Positions 52,160 through 61,270 of a stretch of DNA of 64,000 bases are shown piece by piece. The stretch covers positions 1,674,001-1,738,000 of the forward strand of contig NZ_AP018437.1 in assembly GCF_003966975.1 (NCBI RefSeq), read 5' to 3'. The notes under the pieces were generated by a model. That model was not told the origin of the DNA. It worked only from the letters and a program-made list of their open reading frames with translations, and did no database searches. This DNA comes from Pelolinea submarina (GTDB taxonomy: Bacteria; Chloroflexota; Anaerolineae; Anaerolineales; Anaerolineaceae). A program made the translations under genes and the position numbers. The stretch's first letter is position 1; each line of letters opens with the position of its first letter.

Positions 52160-53533
52160 ATGCAATTTAAATCTACTAATCTAAAAGCTAAAATCCGCAG
52201 ATTTTCCTCCAATTTTTCCTTCTGGATGACCCCCGGTATTGGTGTGAAGCGTTGGCTGCTTGTAATCTTGGCGGGGACAACTTTCATCGCGCTCGGTTTC
52301 GCGGTTATCCTGCTGGATACGTATCGCACCACAACCATCCCCTGGCTGCGCCATTTTCTCGTGGCTGTGTCGCTTTCTTCGTTTCCACGCTGGCTGCGTT
52401 TCACCGTTTTTGGCGGGATCGGGCTGGTGATCCTTTTATTCGGTATTGTGGAACTAAATCGTTCGGTGCTACGGCCGTTTATGAAACCCGGCCAACCGGT
52501 CACCGATACAATCTCAAATTATCGTAAAAAGGCTAAAGGTCCCAAGGTTGTGGCGATTGGCGGCGGTACAGGGCTGTCCAGCCTGCTGCGCGGATTGAAG
52601 AAATATTCGCATAACCTCACGGCTATCGTGACGGTGGCAGATGACGGCGGGTCTTCGGGTGAATTACGCCGGAATTTAGGCATTTTACCGCCTGGGGACA
52701 TCCGCAACTGTCTGACGGCTTTGGCCGACGATGAGGAAATGATTTCGCATATCTTCCAATATCGTTTCGGTGACAGGGCAGGGGTTAATGGTCACTCCTT
52801 AGGCAACCTGTTCATCAGCGCCCTGACGGATATCACCGGCAGCTTCGAGGAAGCGGTGGCGGAATCCGGGCGGGTATTGGCTGTACGCGGCAGGGTGATG
52901 CCGTCAACTTTGCACGATGTTAAATTAGTAGCAGAAATCAAGCTGCCCAACGAAGACAGCGAAGTTAAGGTGGTGGGCGAGAGCCAGATTCCCAAAATAG
53001 ACGGAAAAATCAACCGGCTGTGGATCGAACCCAGCAATCCGCTGCCTTTCCCGCCGGCAGTACAAGCCATCCTTTCGGCCGACCTGATAGTGATCGGCCC
53101 CGGCAGCCTTTATACCAGTGTGCTGCCCAATTTATTGGTGCCCGGCCTGGCGGATGCCATTCGGGCCAGTAAAGCGCTCAAATTTTTTATCGTAAACGTG
53201 GCTAATCAAGCAGGGGAAACCACAGGGTATAAGTGCCTGGATCACATTCGCGTGATCGAAAAGCATTTGCATGATTTACACTTTGATTTGATTTTATGTA
53301 ATAATAATTTCAGCGTGAAACTTCCCAAGGGAATTGAGTATGTTCTTCCGGATTCGGACATTGAAGAACAATATTCGGTGTATTTTGCCCATCTGGTGAA
53401 CAAGGATAATCCCTGGCGGCACGATTCCGATTTATTGGCGGAGACAATTTCTGATTTATATTACGAAAAGACTGGTCCGCTGGTAAAGGGAAAATTGGAT
53501 AGCGTTTCAAGCGAAAATGGCTTAGAATATTAA
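52160..53533 (+). CDS. yvcK: YvcK/CofD-like gluconeogenesis factor with N-terminal membrane segments
   Basis: A 457-residue protein. Two membrane segments (about 32-54 and 75-98) precede the YvcK fold, which begins [20 protein letters not shown] and has [26 protein letters not shown] and the C-terminal [18 protein letters not shown]. YvcK binds UDP-sugars and supports cell shape and growth on gluconeogenic carbon; in some species it is a Ser/Thr kinase substrate. The membrane anchor is seen in some lineages. The open frame begins at 52025, but that part runs across the promoter; ATG 52160 fits the promoter position. It precedes gap. Confidence 0.88.
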   Translation: MQFKSTNLKAKIRRFSSNFSFWMTPGIGVKRWLLVILAGTTFIALGFAVILLDTYRTTTIPWLRHFLVAVSLSSFPRWLRFTVFGGIGLVILLFGIVELNRSVLRPFMKPGQPVTDTISNYRKKAKGPKVVAIGGGTGLSSLLRGLKKYSHNLTAIVTVADDGGSSGELRRNLGILPPGDIRNCLTALADDEEMISHIFQYRFGDRAGVNGHSLGNLFISALTDITGSFEEAVAESGRVLAVRGRVMPSTLHDVKLVAEIKLPNEDSEVKVVGESQIPKIDGKINRLWIEPSNPLPFPPAVQAILSADLIVIGPGSLYTSVLPNLLVPGLADAIRASKALKFFIVNVANQAGETTGYKCLDHIRVIEKHLHDLHFDLILCNNNFSVKLPKGIEYVLPDSDIEEQYSVYFAHLVNKDNPWRHDSDLLAETISDLYYEKTGPLVKGKLDSVSSENGLEY

Positions 53534-53573
53534 GTCGCATGGTAAAATTCAAAAAAATATTTGGAGGCTCGTT

Positions 53574-54626
<1,053 letters not shown>

Positions 54627-54648
54627 GTTCAACTAAAGGAAAAATAAT

Positions 54649-54690
54649 AGACGTAATCTGAATCTTCGCGACCCAGATTACGTCTTTTTT
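54649..54690 (+). terminator. Intrinsic terminator between gap and pgk
   Basis: A perfect 12-bp stem (AGACGTAATCTG with CAGATTACGTCT) and a T-run. It ends 22 bases before the pgk ATG, so it should reduce pgk transcription relative to gap unless there is read-through. Confidence 0.9.
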
Positions 54691-54711
54691 ATGTCAGAAA
54701 GAGAGGTCAAT

Positions 54712-55887
54712 ATGTTCAATAAAAAGAGTGTTAAAGATATTGATGTCAAAGGCAAGAAAGTACTTGTCCGTGTGGATTTCAATGTTCCGATCAAGGACGG
54801 TAAGATCAGCGATGATACCCGCATCCGCGCCGCGCTGCCAACAATCAACTACCTGATTGATCAGGGCGCCGCGCTGATCCTGTGCTCCCACCTGGGCCGC
54901 CCCAAGGACGAACCCGATCCAGCATACAGCATGAAACCCGTGGCCGAATACCTGGGCGAACTGCTGAACAAAAAAGTGGCTTTCGCCGAAGATTGCATCG
55001 GCCCCAAGGCCGAGGCTGCGGCCGCCGCTTTGAAACCGGGCGATGTGCTGGTGTTGGAAAATACGCGCTTCCACAAGGAAGAAAAGAAGAACGATCCCGA
55101 AATGGCGCGCCAACTGGCTTCATTGGCGGATGTGTTTGTAAATGATGCCTTTGGTTCCGCGCATCGCGCGCACGCTTCCACGGAAGGTGTGACCAAATTC
55201 CTGCCCTCGGTGGCCGGTTTCCTGTTGGAAAAGGAAATCAAATACCTGGATCAGGCCATTGAGAATCCCAAGCGGCCGTTTGTGGCTATCTTGGGCGGCG
55301 CCAAAGTCAGCGACAAGATCGGCGTGATCAAAAACCTTCTCACCAAAGCCGACACGGTTTTGATCGGTGGCGGCATGGCCAACACCTTCTTTAAAGCTCA
55401 AGGTTACCCTGTAGGCGATTCCCTGGTGGAAGACGATGCGCTGGATACCGCGCGCGAACTGGTGAAAGAAGGCGGTTCCAAACTGCGTCTACCGGTGGAT
55501 ATGGTCATTGCCGATAAATTCGACAATGACGCGCAGACCAAGATCATCGATGTCGGCCCGGTTCCGGATGGCTGGCGCATTCTGGATGTCGGCCCCGAAA
55601 CCGTGAAGAATTTCTCCAAGGTTATCAGCGAGGCCGGTACCGTCGTATGGAACGGCCCCATGGGCGTGTTCGAGATGTCCAACTTTGCCAAGGCGACCTT
55701 CGCGGTAGCCAAAGCCGTAGCGGACAGCCATGCCATCAGCATCATCGGCGGCGGCGATTCCGCGGCTGCTATCGCGCAGTCCGGTCTGGCAGACAAGATC
55801 TCGCACATCTCCACCGGCGGCGGCGCCTCACTGGAAATGTTGGAAGGTATCCAACTGCCCGGTTTGGCCGCGTTGATGGATAAGTAA
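54712..55887 (+). CDS. pgk: Phosphoglycerate kinase
   Basis: The 391-residue glycolytic enzyme makes ATP from 1,3-bisphosphoglycerate. It has the N-terminal signature [18 protein letters not shown], the substrate region [10 protein letters not shown], and the nucleotide part [29 protein letters not shown] and GGGDSAAAI. The ATG at 54712 is preceded by GAGAGG; a GTG/ATG further upstream at 54691 overlaps the terminator and is less likely. No separate promoter was seen between the terminator and the start. It ends in its own strong terminator. Confidence 0.97.
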   Translation: MFNKKSVKDIDVKGKKVLVRVDFNVPIKDGKISDDTRIRAALPTINYLIDQGAALILCSHLGRPKDEPDPAYSMKPVAEYLGELLNKKVAFAEDCIGPKAEAAAAALKPGDVLVLENTRFHKEEKKNDPEMARQLASLADVFVNDAFGSAHRAHASTEGVTKFLPSVAGFLLEKEIKYLDQAIENPKRPFVAILGGAKVSDKIGVIKNLLTKADTVLIGGGMANTFFKAQGYPVGDSLVEDDALDTARELVKEGGSKLRLPVDMVIADKFDNDAQTKIIDVGPVPDGWRILDVGPETVKNFSKVISEAGTVVWNGPMGVFEMSNFAKATFAVAKAVADSHAISIIGGGDSAAAIAQSGLADKISHISTGGGASLEMLEGIQLPGLAALMDK

Positions 55888-55913
55888 ATCAACTATTCAA
55901 GAGTAATAAACGA

Positions 55914-55942
55914 GAACCCGCTATTCAGCGGGTTCTTTTTTT
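55914..55942 (+). terminator. Intrinsic terminator after pgk
   Basis: GAACCCGCT pairs with AGCGGGTTC (9 bp) around ATTC, followed by seven T. Confidence 0.92.
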
Positions 55943-55992
55943 ATCTAGTTATAACGAATCTCAGAAAGTATCCCATCGGTTTGCAGATAGGC

Positions 55993-56430
55993 TCATGAAG
56001 CTGTCTCCAGTTGGATCGTAAAACCGTCTGTACGGTTGCCTTCCAGGAAAAGGAGATAAGTACTGCCATCCATCGGGTTGAGGACCATTTCCTCGCCGGC
56101 TTGAACTTCCTCGTCATTGGCGAGGATCACGTAATATTGAATGGAGAAATTCTGCAGGTCGGCGTTTTCAGGAAAATCGGCTGGGATAAAGTCGTTTGTG
56201 AGTGTATCTTCTTTTCCAATCGGTGAGCCATCGGCATTTATAACTCCCCCTCCAGCTTTGGGTTGTCCATCCAGCTCATATTCGAAATGCAGACCGTAGA
56301 TTTCTTCATCAGTTTGGTTCACCACAACCAGCGAAAAAAGGGTTTCGTCGGTATCTTGTGCTCTGGTTTGGCAGCCTGAAAAGACCAACAAGAAAAATAA
56401 GGCTGTGATGATGGGGATAAGTTTTTTCAT
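55993..56430 (-). CDS. Small secreted lipoprotein of unknown function
   Basis: A 145-residue protein with a signal peptide and lipobox LVFSGC (Cys at about 20), so it is a substrate for Lgt. The mature part looks like one beta-sandwich domain: FSLVVVNQTDEEIYGLHFEYELDG, FSIQYYVILANDEEV and TYLLFLEGN. I do not recognise the family. AAAAAAGGAA precedes the ATG. It stands alone between pgk and a 670-base region without an intact gene. Confidence 0.8.
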   Translation of the reverse strand: MKKLIPIITALFFLLVFSGCQTRAQDTDETLFSLVVVNQTDEEIYGLHFEYELDGQPKAGGGVINADGSPIGKEDTLTNDFIPADFPENADLQNFSIQYYVILANDEEVQAGEEMVLNPMDGSTYLLFLEGNRTDGFTIQLETAS

Positions 56431-56610
56431 AGGGTTCCTTTTTTAAATCATCTTTATAGTGTTTATTGGTAGCTGTACTCGTAATTGTCGCAAAAAGGTC
56501 TCAGCAGCTACTCCTGTTTTTAACTTCCGCGTCGTTAGTATCGATCTGCCAGTTAAAAGTTCCACATTATTAATAGTCCCTCTCGAAAAAGGGAGGATCA
56601 GAAATTGTTT

Positions 56611-56901
56611 TTAAATCACCGCAATAGCAGCCGGGCAGTCCGTCTCAACCTCACGCAAAGCTGCTGCGGAGTTTTTGAATACCGGTTTCTGGTATGCAAT
56701 CAACCCAAGCGCGTAGGCAGGTTGGGCGAGAAAGAGACCTTGTCATTGGGATACGGCACCGTTCTGCGTATACCCGGAGGTTTCTCGCCAGGGAAGGGCA
56801 TCGGAATTGCGGGTGAACCACAGCGCCAATACGGATGCGATCAGCAGTCAGAGGACGTAGAAGCCAGGCAGGAATATGGGCTGCTTTCTTTGAGTAAGCA
56901 T
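56611..56901 (-). pseudogene. Probable decayed small membrane protein gene (two in-frame TGA)
   Basis: The 672-base gap 56431-57102 has no intact gene I trust. On the minus strand, however, one frame reads like a protein: MLTQRKQPIFLPGFYVL, a TGA, LLIASVLALWFTRNSDALPW with YTQNGAVSQ, a second TGA, and QGLFLAQPAYALGLIAYQKP. It runs to a TAA at 56611. Both interruptions would be Trp if TGA were TGG, and the first falls inside a likely membrane helix. TGA is a normal stop elsewhere in the window, so decay is more likely than recoding. A TATAAT lies upstream at 56981-56986. This is a reading of composition, not a family match. Confidence 0.4.
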
Positions 56902-57030
56902 AATATCATCGTAAGAGGGAAGGTTGAACGATCGATTCTTCCGGGACAACAATCTGCAATCACTTTCGAAATTCTGCGGGATTATAACACAGGTATCCTG
57001 TAAAATAGTTTTATCAAGTTATTATTCCAA

Positions 57031-57052
57031 CTTCACAATTCCTTCATAATCT
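57031..57052 (+). promoter_or_regulatory. Tandem 11-bp direct repeat before the NapH-like gene
   Basis: CTTCACAATTC is followed directly by CTTCATAATCT, 11 bp apart. A TATTCT at 57069-57074 lies 16 bases further, as expected if a bound OmpR-type activator replaces the -35. It matches the pair at 18865-18886. Confidence 0.5.
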
Positions 57053-57102
57053 TCCCATAAACTTAAGCTATTCTGAATTATTTCTTATTCCGGAGGAGCA
57101 CC

Positions 57103-57954
57103 ATGAAATTGTTTGGCAGGCAAATTACTCTCTTTCGCCCACGCAGCATCAAGATCCGCAAGGTCGTGCAGATCTTCTTCTTTGTGCTGATCGGGTTCAT
57201 TTCAATTAACCACACCCTGGCGGAAAGCGGCAAAGGCATAGCCTTTCTTTCGGACGCGTCGCTGCATGCGCTGTGCCCCTTCGGCGGGGTGGTGACAATT
57301 TACCAATATGCCACGGTGGGTACTTTCGTGCAGAAGATCCACGAATCATCCTTCGCGTTAATGGTGATTGGTTTTGTGTTGGCATTATTGTTCGGCCCGG
57401 TCTTCTGCGGCTGGGTGTGCCCCCTGGGCAGCGTACAGGAGTTTTTCAGCGGTATCGGCCGCAAGCTTTTCAAACGCCGCTTCAACCGCATCTTGCCGGC
57501 CAAGCTGGACCGCGTACTGCGCTACACGCGTTATGTCGTGCTGGCTTGGGTCGTTTACATGACCGCGGCCAGCGGCACCCTGATCTTCTCGGATTATGAC
57601 CCTTATTTCGCCCTGTTCAACCTGTGGAGCAGCGAGCTAGCCATCGGTGGCGTAATCGTATTGGCTGTTACTCTGGCCCTGTCACTGGTGATGGAACGCC
57701 CCTGGTGCAAGTACGCCTGTCCTTACGGCGCCGTGCTGGGTATCAGCAACCTGTTCCGCGTGTTCAAGATAAAACGCCAGGAAAGTACCTGTATTGCCTG
57801 CGGCGCCTGCAGCAAGCGCTGCCCGATGAACATTCCCGTAGACACTCAAAAGGTCGTGCGCGATCACCAGTGTATCTCCTGCCTGGAATGCACCTCTGAA
57901 GCGGTTTGCCCGGTGGCCGATACGGTTAATTACTCCACCGGAGGTGTGAAATGA
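57103..57954 (+). CDS. NapH/NosR-like membrane ferredoxin protein
   Basis: A 283-residue protein with four to five membrane segments. Two CxxxCP motifs after helices, FCGWVCPLG and WCKYACPYG, and a C-terminal pair of 4Fe-4S sites, CIACGACSKRCP and CISCLECTSEAVCP, give the NapH/CcoG/NosR-type layout. Such proteins pass electrons from quinol or ferredoxin across the membrane. GGAGGAGC precedes the ATG. The next gene overlaps its stop by four bases (ATGA). The upstream 11-bp repeats match those of the DUF4405 gene, suggesting a shared regulon. No reductase of the Nap or Nos type is present, so the final acceptor is unknown. Confidence 0.88.
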   Translation: MKLFGRQITLFRPRSIKIRKVVQIFFFVLIGFISINHTLAESGKGIAFLSDASLHALCPFGGVVTIYQYATVGTFVQKIHESSFALMVIGFVLALLFGPVFCGWVCPLGSVQEFFSGIGRKLFKRRFNRILPAKLDRVLRYTRYVVLAWVVYMTAASGTLIFSDYDPYFALFNLWSSELAIGGVIVLAVTLALSLVMERPWCKYACPYGAVLGISNLFRVFKIKRQESTCIACGACSKRCPMNIPVDTQKVVRDHQCISCLECTSEAVCPVADTVNYSTGGVK

Positions 57955-58682
57955 AGTTGAAATCCAATGTTTTAGCGATCAGCGTGCTGGTTATCTTGTT
58001 CGGCGGTATCCTGTTGAGCAGCGGCCTGGGCTGGTGGCAGACGGAGAGCAGCAAAGAAGCGGCAACTTTCACCGAAGGTGAGTTTGCCGGAATGCCCAAC
58101 CCGGCCGATATCCGTGGCTCGTACACCTTCGGCGACGTGCAGGCCAACTTTGGCGTACCGGCAGAAGTGCTGGCGCAGGCTTTCCAGGTGGAAACCAGCG
58201 ACCCGGCAGCCTTCCCGGTGAAAGAATTGGAAGCGCAATATGAGGACAGCGCAGTTGAAATCGGGACGGCTTCCGTGCGCTTATTCGTGGCGCTTTACAC
58301 CGGCTTGCCTTACGACCTGACAGTTGAAACTTCTTACCTGCCGGACAGCGCGGTGCAGCTCCTGCAAACCCGTGAGCTGACCGCGGAACAGAACGACTAT
58401 TTAGCCAGCCATACCGTAACACTGGACACGCTGGCTGCGCCGGAAGCCGCTGTTGAGACCGCCCCCGTAGTGGAAGAGGAAGAGTCCGACACCTTCATCA
58501 GGGGCAAGACCACCTTCGCGGAAGTGTTATCGTGGGGTGTTACTCGTGAACAGATCGAAGCGGTGCTGGGCCTGCCCATGCCGGCGGAAAACCTGACGGT
58601 CATCAAGGACTTTGTTCTGGCAAGTGGACTGGATTTCGAGTCGGTCAAGACGGAGTTGCAAGCTGTAGTAGACGCGCGATAG
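57951..58682 (+). CDS. Exported protein with two RGxxTF repeats, partner of the NapH-like protein
   Basis: A 243-residue protein with an N-terminal membrane anchor or signal (about 8-26) and two copies of a short domain. Copy 1 is IRGSYTFGDVQANFGVPAEVL (about 54-74) with a tail through FPVKELEAQY; copy 2 is FIRGKTTFAEVLSWGVTREQI (about 182-202) with a tail to FESVKTELQ. A Glu-rich linker (about 165-180) separates the last copy. The start overlaps the NapH-like stop, so the products probably form a complex at the outer face of the membrane. The domain carries no Cys or His cluster and its function is unknown. Confidence 0.75.
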   Translation: MKLKSNVLAISVLVILFGGILLSSGLGWWQTESSKEAATFTEGEFAGMPNPADIRGSYTFGDVQANFGVPAEVLAQAFQVETSDPAAFPVKELEAQYEDSAVEIGTASVRLFVALYTGLPYDLTVETSYLPDSAVQLLQTRELTAEQNDYLASHTVTLDTLAAPEAAVETAPVVEEEESDTFIRGKTTFAEVLSWGVTREQIEAVLGLPMPAENLTVIKDFVLASGLDFESVKTELQAVVDAR

Positions 58683-58705
58683 AAATTCCAAACTGGAAGT
58701 CAAAC

Positions 58706-58767
58706 AAAAATGACCCTTCGACACCCCACGCTCCGCTCTGGGCAGGTGTTCCGGGGTCATTTTTTTA
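58706..58767 (+). terminator. Intrinsic terminator with an enlarged loop
   Basis: AAAAATGACCC (58706-58716) pairs with GGGTCATTTTT (11 bp) and ends in a T-run. The loop is unusually long (about 37 bases) and contains an inner CACC/GGTG pairing. Confidence 0.8.
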
Positions 58768-58817
58768 TGAAAGCTTTATAATCTACCCATCGGTTTACAA
58801 CGTAAAAAGGAAGAATC

Positions 58818-59567
58818 ATGCCTTCCTATCAATGGAAAGATCATACACTTTTCTACCGGACGCAGGGAGAGGGACCGCTGCTTCTGATCCTGCCGGGAGA
58901 TACCGCCACGTCCATTTGCTACCAGGGAGAAATAGACTATTTTAGCGACCGTTTCCGCACAATCGCCCCCGATTTTTTAGGAACCGGACAATCCGAGCGG
59001 ATGGATGAATGGCCGGTGAATTGGTGGGAACAAGCCGCCTTTCAAATGGGCAGTCTGGTTGACCATCTGAATGTTGAGAATTGTCTGGTGATGGGCAGCA
59101 GCGGCGGCGCGATCGTGGCCCTGCTGATGGCGATCCATTATCCGGAGAAAGTGCGCGCGGTTGTGGCCGACTCCTTCGCAGATCGAATATCCAGAGAAAA
59201 CGCGCTGGAGAATGTCGTTAAAGACCGGGCCAAAAAAACAGACGCGCAGCGGGGATTCTGGGAATACGCGCAGGGTCCGGATTGGGAGCAGGTGGTCGAC
59301 GCGGACACAGCCATGTTCATGAAATTCGTAGAGGCGGGCGGTGACTGTTTCTCGGGACGCTTGGGTGACGTGAAATGTCCGGTGTTGATCACGGCCAGCA
59401 AAAAAGATGATGCTTTTCCCCATCTTGCCCCACAGATCGGGTCCATCGTAGACCAGATTGAGGATTGCCGCGCTTACATCCACGCACACGGCGACCATCC
59501 CATGATGTGGACGGCGCCGGATGAATTCCACGCGGTCAGCGACCTTTTCCTGAAAAAATTTATATAG
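58818..59567 (+). CDS. Alpha/beta-fold hydrolase
   Basis: A 249-residue serine hydrolase. The oxyanion start LLILPGDTATSIC replaces the common HGxP, and the nucleophile elbow is GSSGGA. The acid is the Asp in SKKDDAFPHLA and the His is in HAHGDHPMMW. DFLGTGQSE is the typical strand-loop of the family. The substrate is unknown. AAAAGGAAGAATC precedes the ATG. It is a single-gene unit. Confidence 0.87.
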   Translation: MPSYQWKDHTLFYRTQGEGPLLLILPGDTATSICYQGEIDYFSDRFRTIAPDFLGTGQSERMDEWPVNWWEQAAFQMGSLVDHLNVENCLVMGSSGGAIVALLMAIHYPEKVRAVVADSFADRISRENALENVVKDRAKKTDAQRGFWEYAQGPDWEQVVDADTAMFMKFVEAGGDCFSGRLGDVKCPVLITASKKDDAFPHLAPQIGSIVDQIEDCRAYIHAHGDHPMMWTAPDEFHAVSDLFLKKFI

Positions 59568-59625
59568 GATTGGCGTTTGTCCTGAGCTGAAATGGTTTTT
59601 ATCAAGCTACGAGAATGCTAAATGA

Positions 59626-59642
59626 TAAAATGAAATTTCATT
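59626..59642 (+). promoter_or_regulatory. -10 element overlapped by a 14-bp palindrome
   Basis: TAAAAT (59626-59631) overlaps the perfect palindrome AATGAAATTTCATT (59629-59642), upstream of the AT-rich membrane gene. The palindrome could be a repressor site. Confidence 0.4.
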
Positions 59643-59682
59643 CAGAGAATTATTTTTTCGAATTTGTTTGGAGGTGATGATT

Positions 59683-60081
59683 TTGAAAAAAGAGAAATAC
59701 TTGTTTTTTTATTTAATCATATTTTTAGTTATGACAATTGGTGCATTTACATGGCAGATGTTTTTTCCAAAAATAGCAACGGATTTTTCTGTGTGGAATT
59801 TCAGTAGGGGATGGCAGACGGAAATTGCCTTATGGAACGTTGGGATTGATATTGGAATTGTTATTACTCTCCTAAAACGGAATATTGAATATGCAAAAAT
59901 TCTCTCGATCGTGTCACTTTCTCTTTGCATATTGTTAGGTGGTCACCATCTGATTTATGCCCTTACAGCAACCAATGGCAACACTTCATTGCATTGGATG
60001 GGGGCAATTGAAGTTCTTTTCATTGGCGGAGGAACCGGAATTGCCGCCATTATCAAATCTGAGTGTTTTAAAGCGCAATAA
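59683..60081 (+). CDS. Small four-segment membrane protein, AT-rich
   Basis: A 132-residue protein with four hydrophobic segments (about 8-26, 48-66, 78-97, 110-128), of unknown function. GGAGGTGA lies five bases before the TTG at 59683, which I take as the start; an ATG at 59677 overlaps that ribosome site. The gene is clearly more AT-rich than its neighbours and has the strong Shine-Dalgarno and TTG start common in Firmicutes, so recent transfer is plausible. No mobile element flanks it. Confidence 0.75.
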   Translation: MKKEKYLFFYLIIFLVMTIGAFTWQMFFPKIATDFSVWNFSRGWQTEIALWNVGIDIGIVITLLKRNIEYAKILSIVSLSLCILLGGHHLIYALTATNGNTSLHWMGAIEVLFIGGGTGIAAIIKSECFKAQ

Positions 60082-60229
60082 GAGTCTGTGTAATTTCTAC
60101 ACAAAATATATATATGCTGGGCGAATTTCCTCCAGTCAGTGATTGCTCTACCTTCTGGTTGGCGTACGTTACAGTTGGTATCCCGTCCGCGAAGTTGTTT
60201 AATTGTCAGGCGCGTTTTGGCTCATTGGT

Positions 60230-61270
60230 TTAAGCACTGAGCTTAGTAAGCGCGCCCACCAATACCTGAACCGCCTGTTCGTATTCTTCCAGGGAAACCT
60301 GTTCGTCCAGGGTATGGTCCAGGGTAGAATCGCCCGGGCCATACACCAAAGCTGGGCATTGCCAGGTCGGCATGACGGTGTTCAGGTCGGCTGTGCCGGT
60401 TTTGTAAACAAAAGCCGGGGTTCCGCCCTGCGCGCGGATGCTGCTTAAAAAGGCGCGCACCAGAGGTGTGTTCTTGTCGCACACATGCGCTGGTACGGCA
60501 AAGCCTTTGCGCTCCACTTCCGCGTCGCCGCACACTTCTTTCAGCCAGGTGTACCATTCTTCAGGGCTGATGCCCGGCGGCAAGCGCGTATCCAATTGCA
60601 GGGTTGCCCATTGCCAGAAATCATCCTCGCCGGATTGCAGACCGCGCAATGTTAATAAGATTTGGTCGAAGACGCGCGGCTTATCCTGGTTGTACTTTCC
60701 GGCGAACTCCTGGACAGCCAGCCACGTTTTCACGAGCGCTTCGCTGGCGGTCCGCAGGATCCCGGCGGAGTGGGTTTGCGAACGCCTGACGGTAATCTCG
60801 GACCAGGCTACGCCTTTGTATCCCAACGCGACCCGGTTCCAGTGATTCGGTTCGCCGATGACTGTAAATTCAGGGCGATATTTGGTGACAGCGAAACGCG
60901 CGCCGCAGGAATTGCGTTCCTCATCCACCGCGCCGATCACCACAAATTGCCAGCCTTCCACCTCGCCTAACTGTGAGACGGCGTCCGTAAAACAGGCCAG
61001 CGGGCCTTTGGCGTCCACCGCTCCGCGCCCGAATAAGACACCCTCGTTAACCTTTACGGGAATATTCCCGGGGACGGTATCGATATGGCCCAGCAGAACA
61101 ACCTGACGCGGACCGTCTCCCATAATTCCGACTGCGTTGCCCGCACCGTCTATAAATGAATGCGAATAACCGAGCGATTGCATCCGCTCGGTCAGCCATT
61201 CTGCTGCCTTTTGCTCCAGGCCGGAGGGGCTGTATTGCGAAACCAGCCCAATCAGTGTCTCGTGCGCCAT
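60230..61270 (-). CDS. lysK: [LysW]-lysine (or ornithine) hydrolase
   Basis: LysK releases lysine (or ornithine) from the carrier protein LysW at the end of the LysW pathway. The 346-residue M20 metallopeptidase has the metal motifs LLGHIDTVPG, GRGAVDAKGPLACF, DEERNSCGAR and the substrate-proximal VIGEPNHWN. The length matches LysK rather than longer DapE/ArgE enzymes. It overlaps the lysJ stop by one base (TGATG), so the two are coupled. Confidence 0.9.
   Translation of the reverse strand: MAHETLIGLVSQYSPSGLEQKAAEWLTERMQSLGYSHSFIDGAGNAVGIMGDGPRQVVLLGHIDTVPGNIPVKVNEGVLFGRGAVDAKGPLACFTDAVSQLGEVEGWQFVVIGAVDEERNSCGARFAVTKYRPEFTVIGEPNHWNRVALGYKGVAWSEITVRRSQTHSAGILRTASEALVKTWLAVQEFAGKYNQDKPRVFDQILLTLRGLQSGEDDFWQWATLQLDTRLPPGISPEEWYTWLKEVCGDAEVERKGFAVPAHVCDKNTPLVRAFLSSIRAQGGTPAFVYKTGTADLNTVMPTWQCPALVYGPGDSTLDHTLDEQVSLEEYEQAVQVLVGALTKLSA

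Noticed and set aside
56611-56901. TGA read as tryptophan in this organism
   Set aside because: TGA is the normal stop of parA, the acetyltransferase and the amidohydrolase in this window.
56605-57003. 132-codon plus-strand open frame starting with TTG
   Set aside because: It has no ribosome site and an unnatural composition; the opposite strand looks more like a decayed coding sequence.
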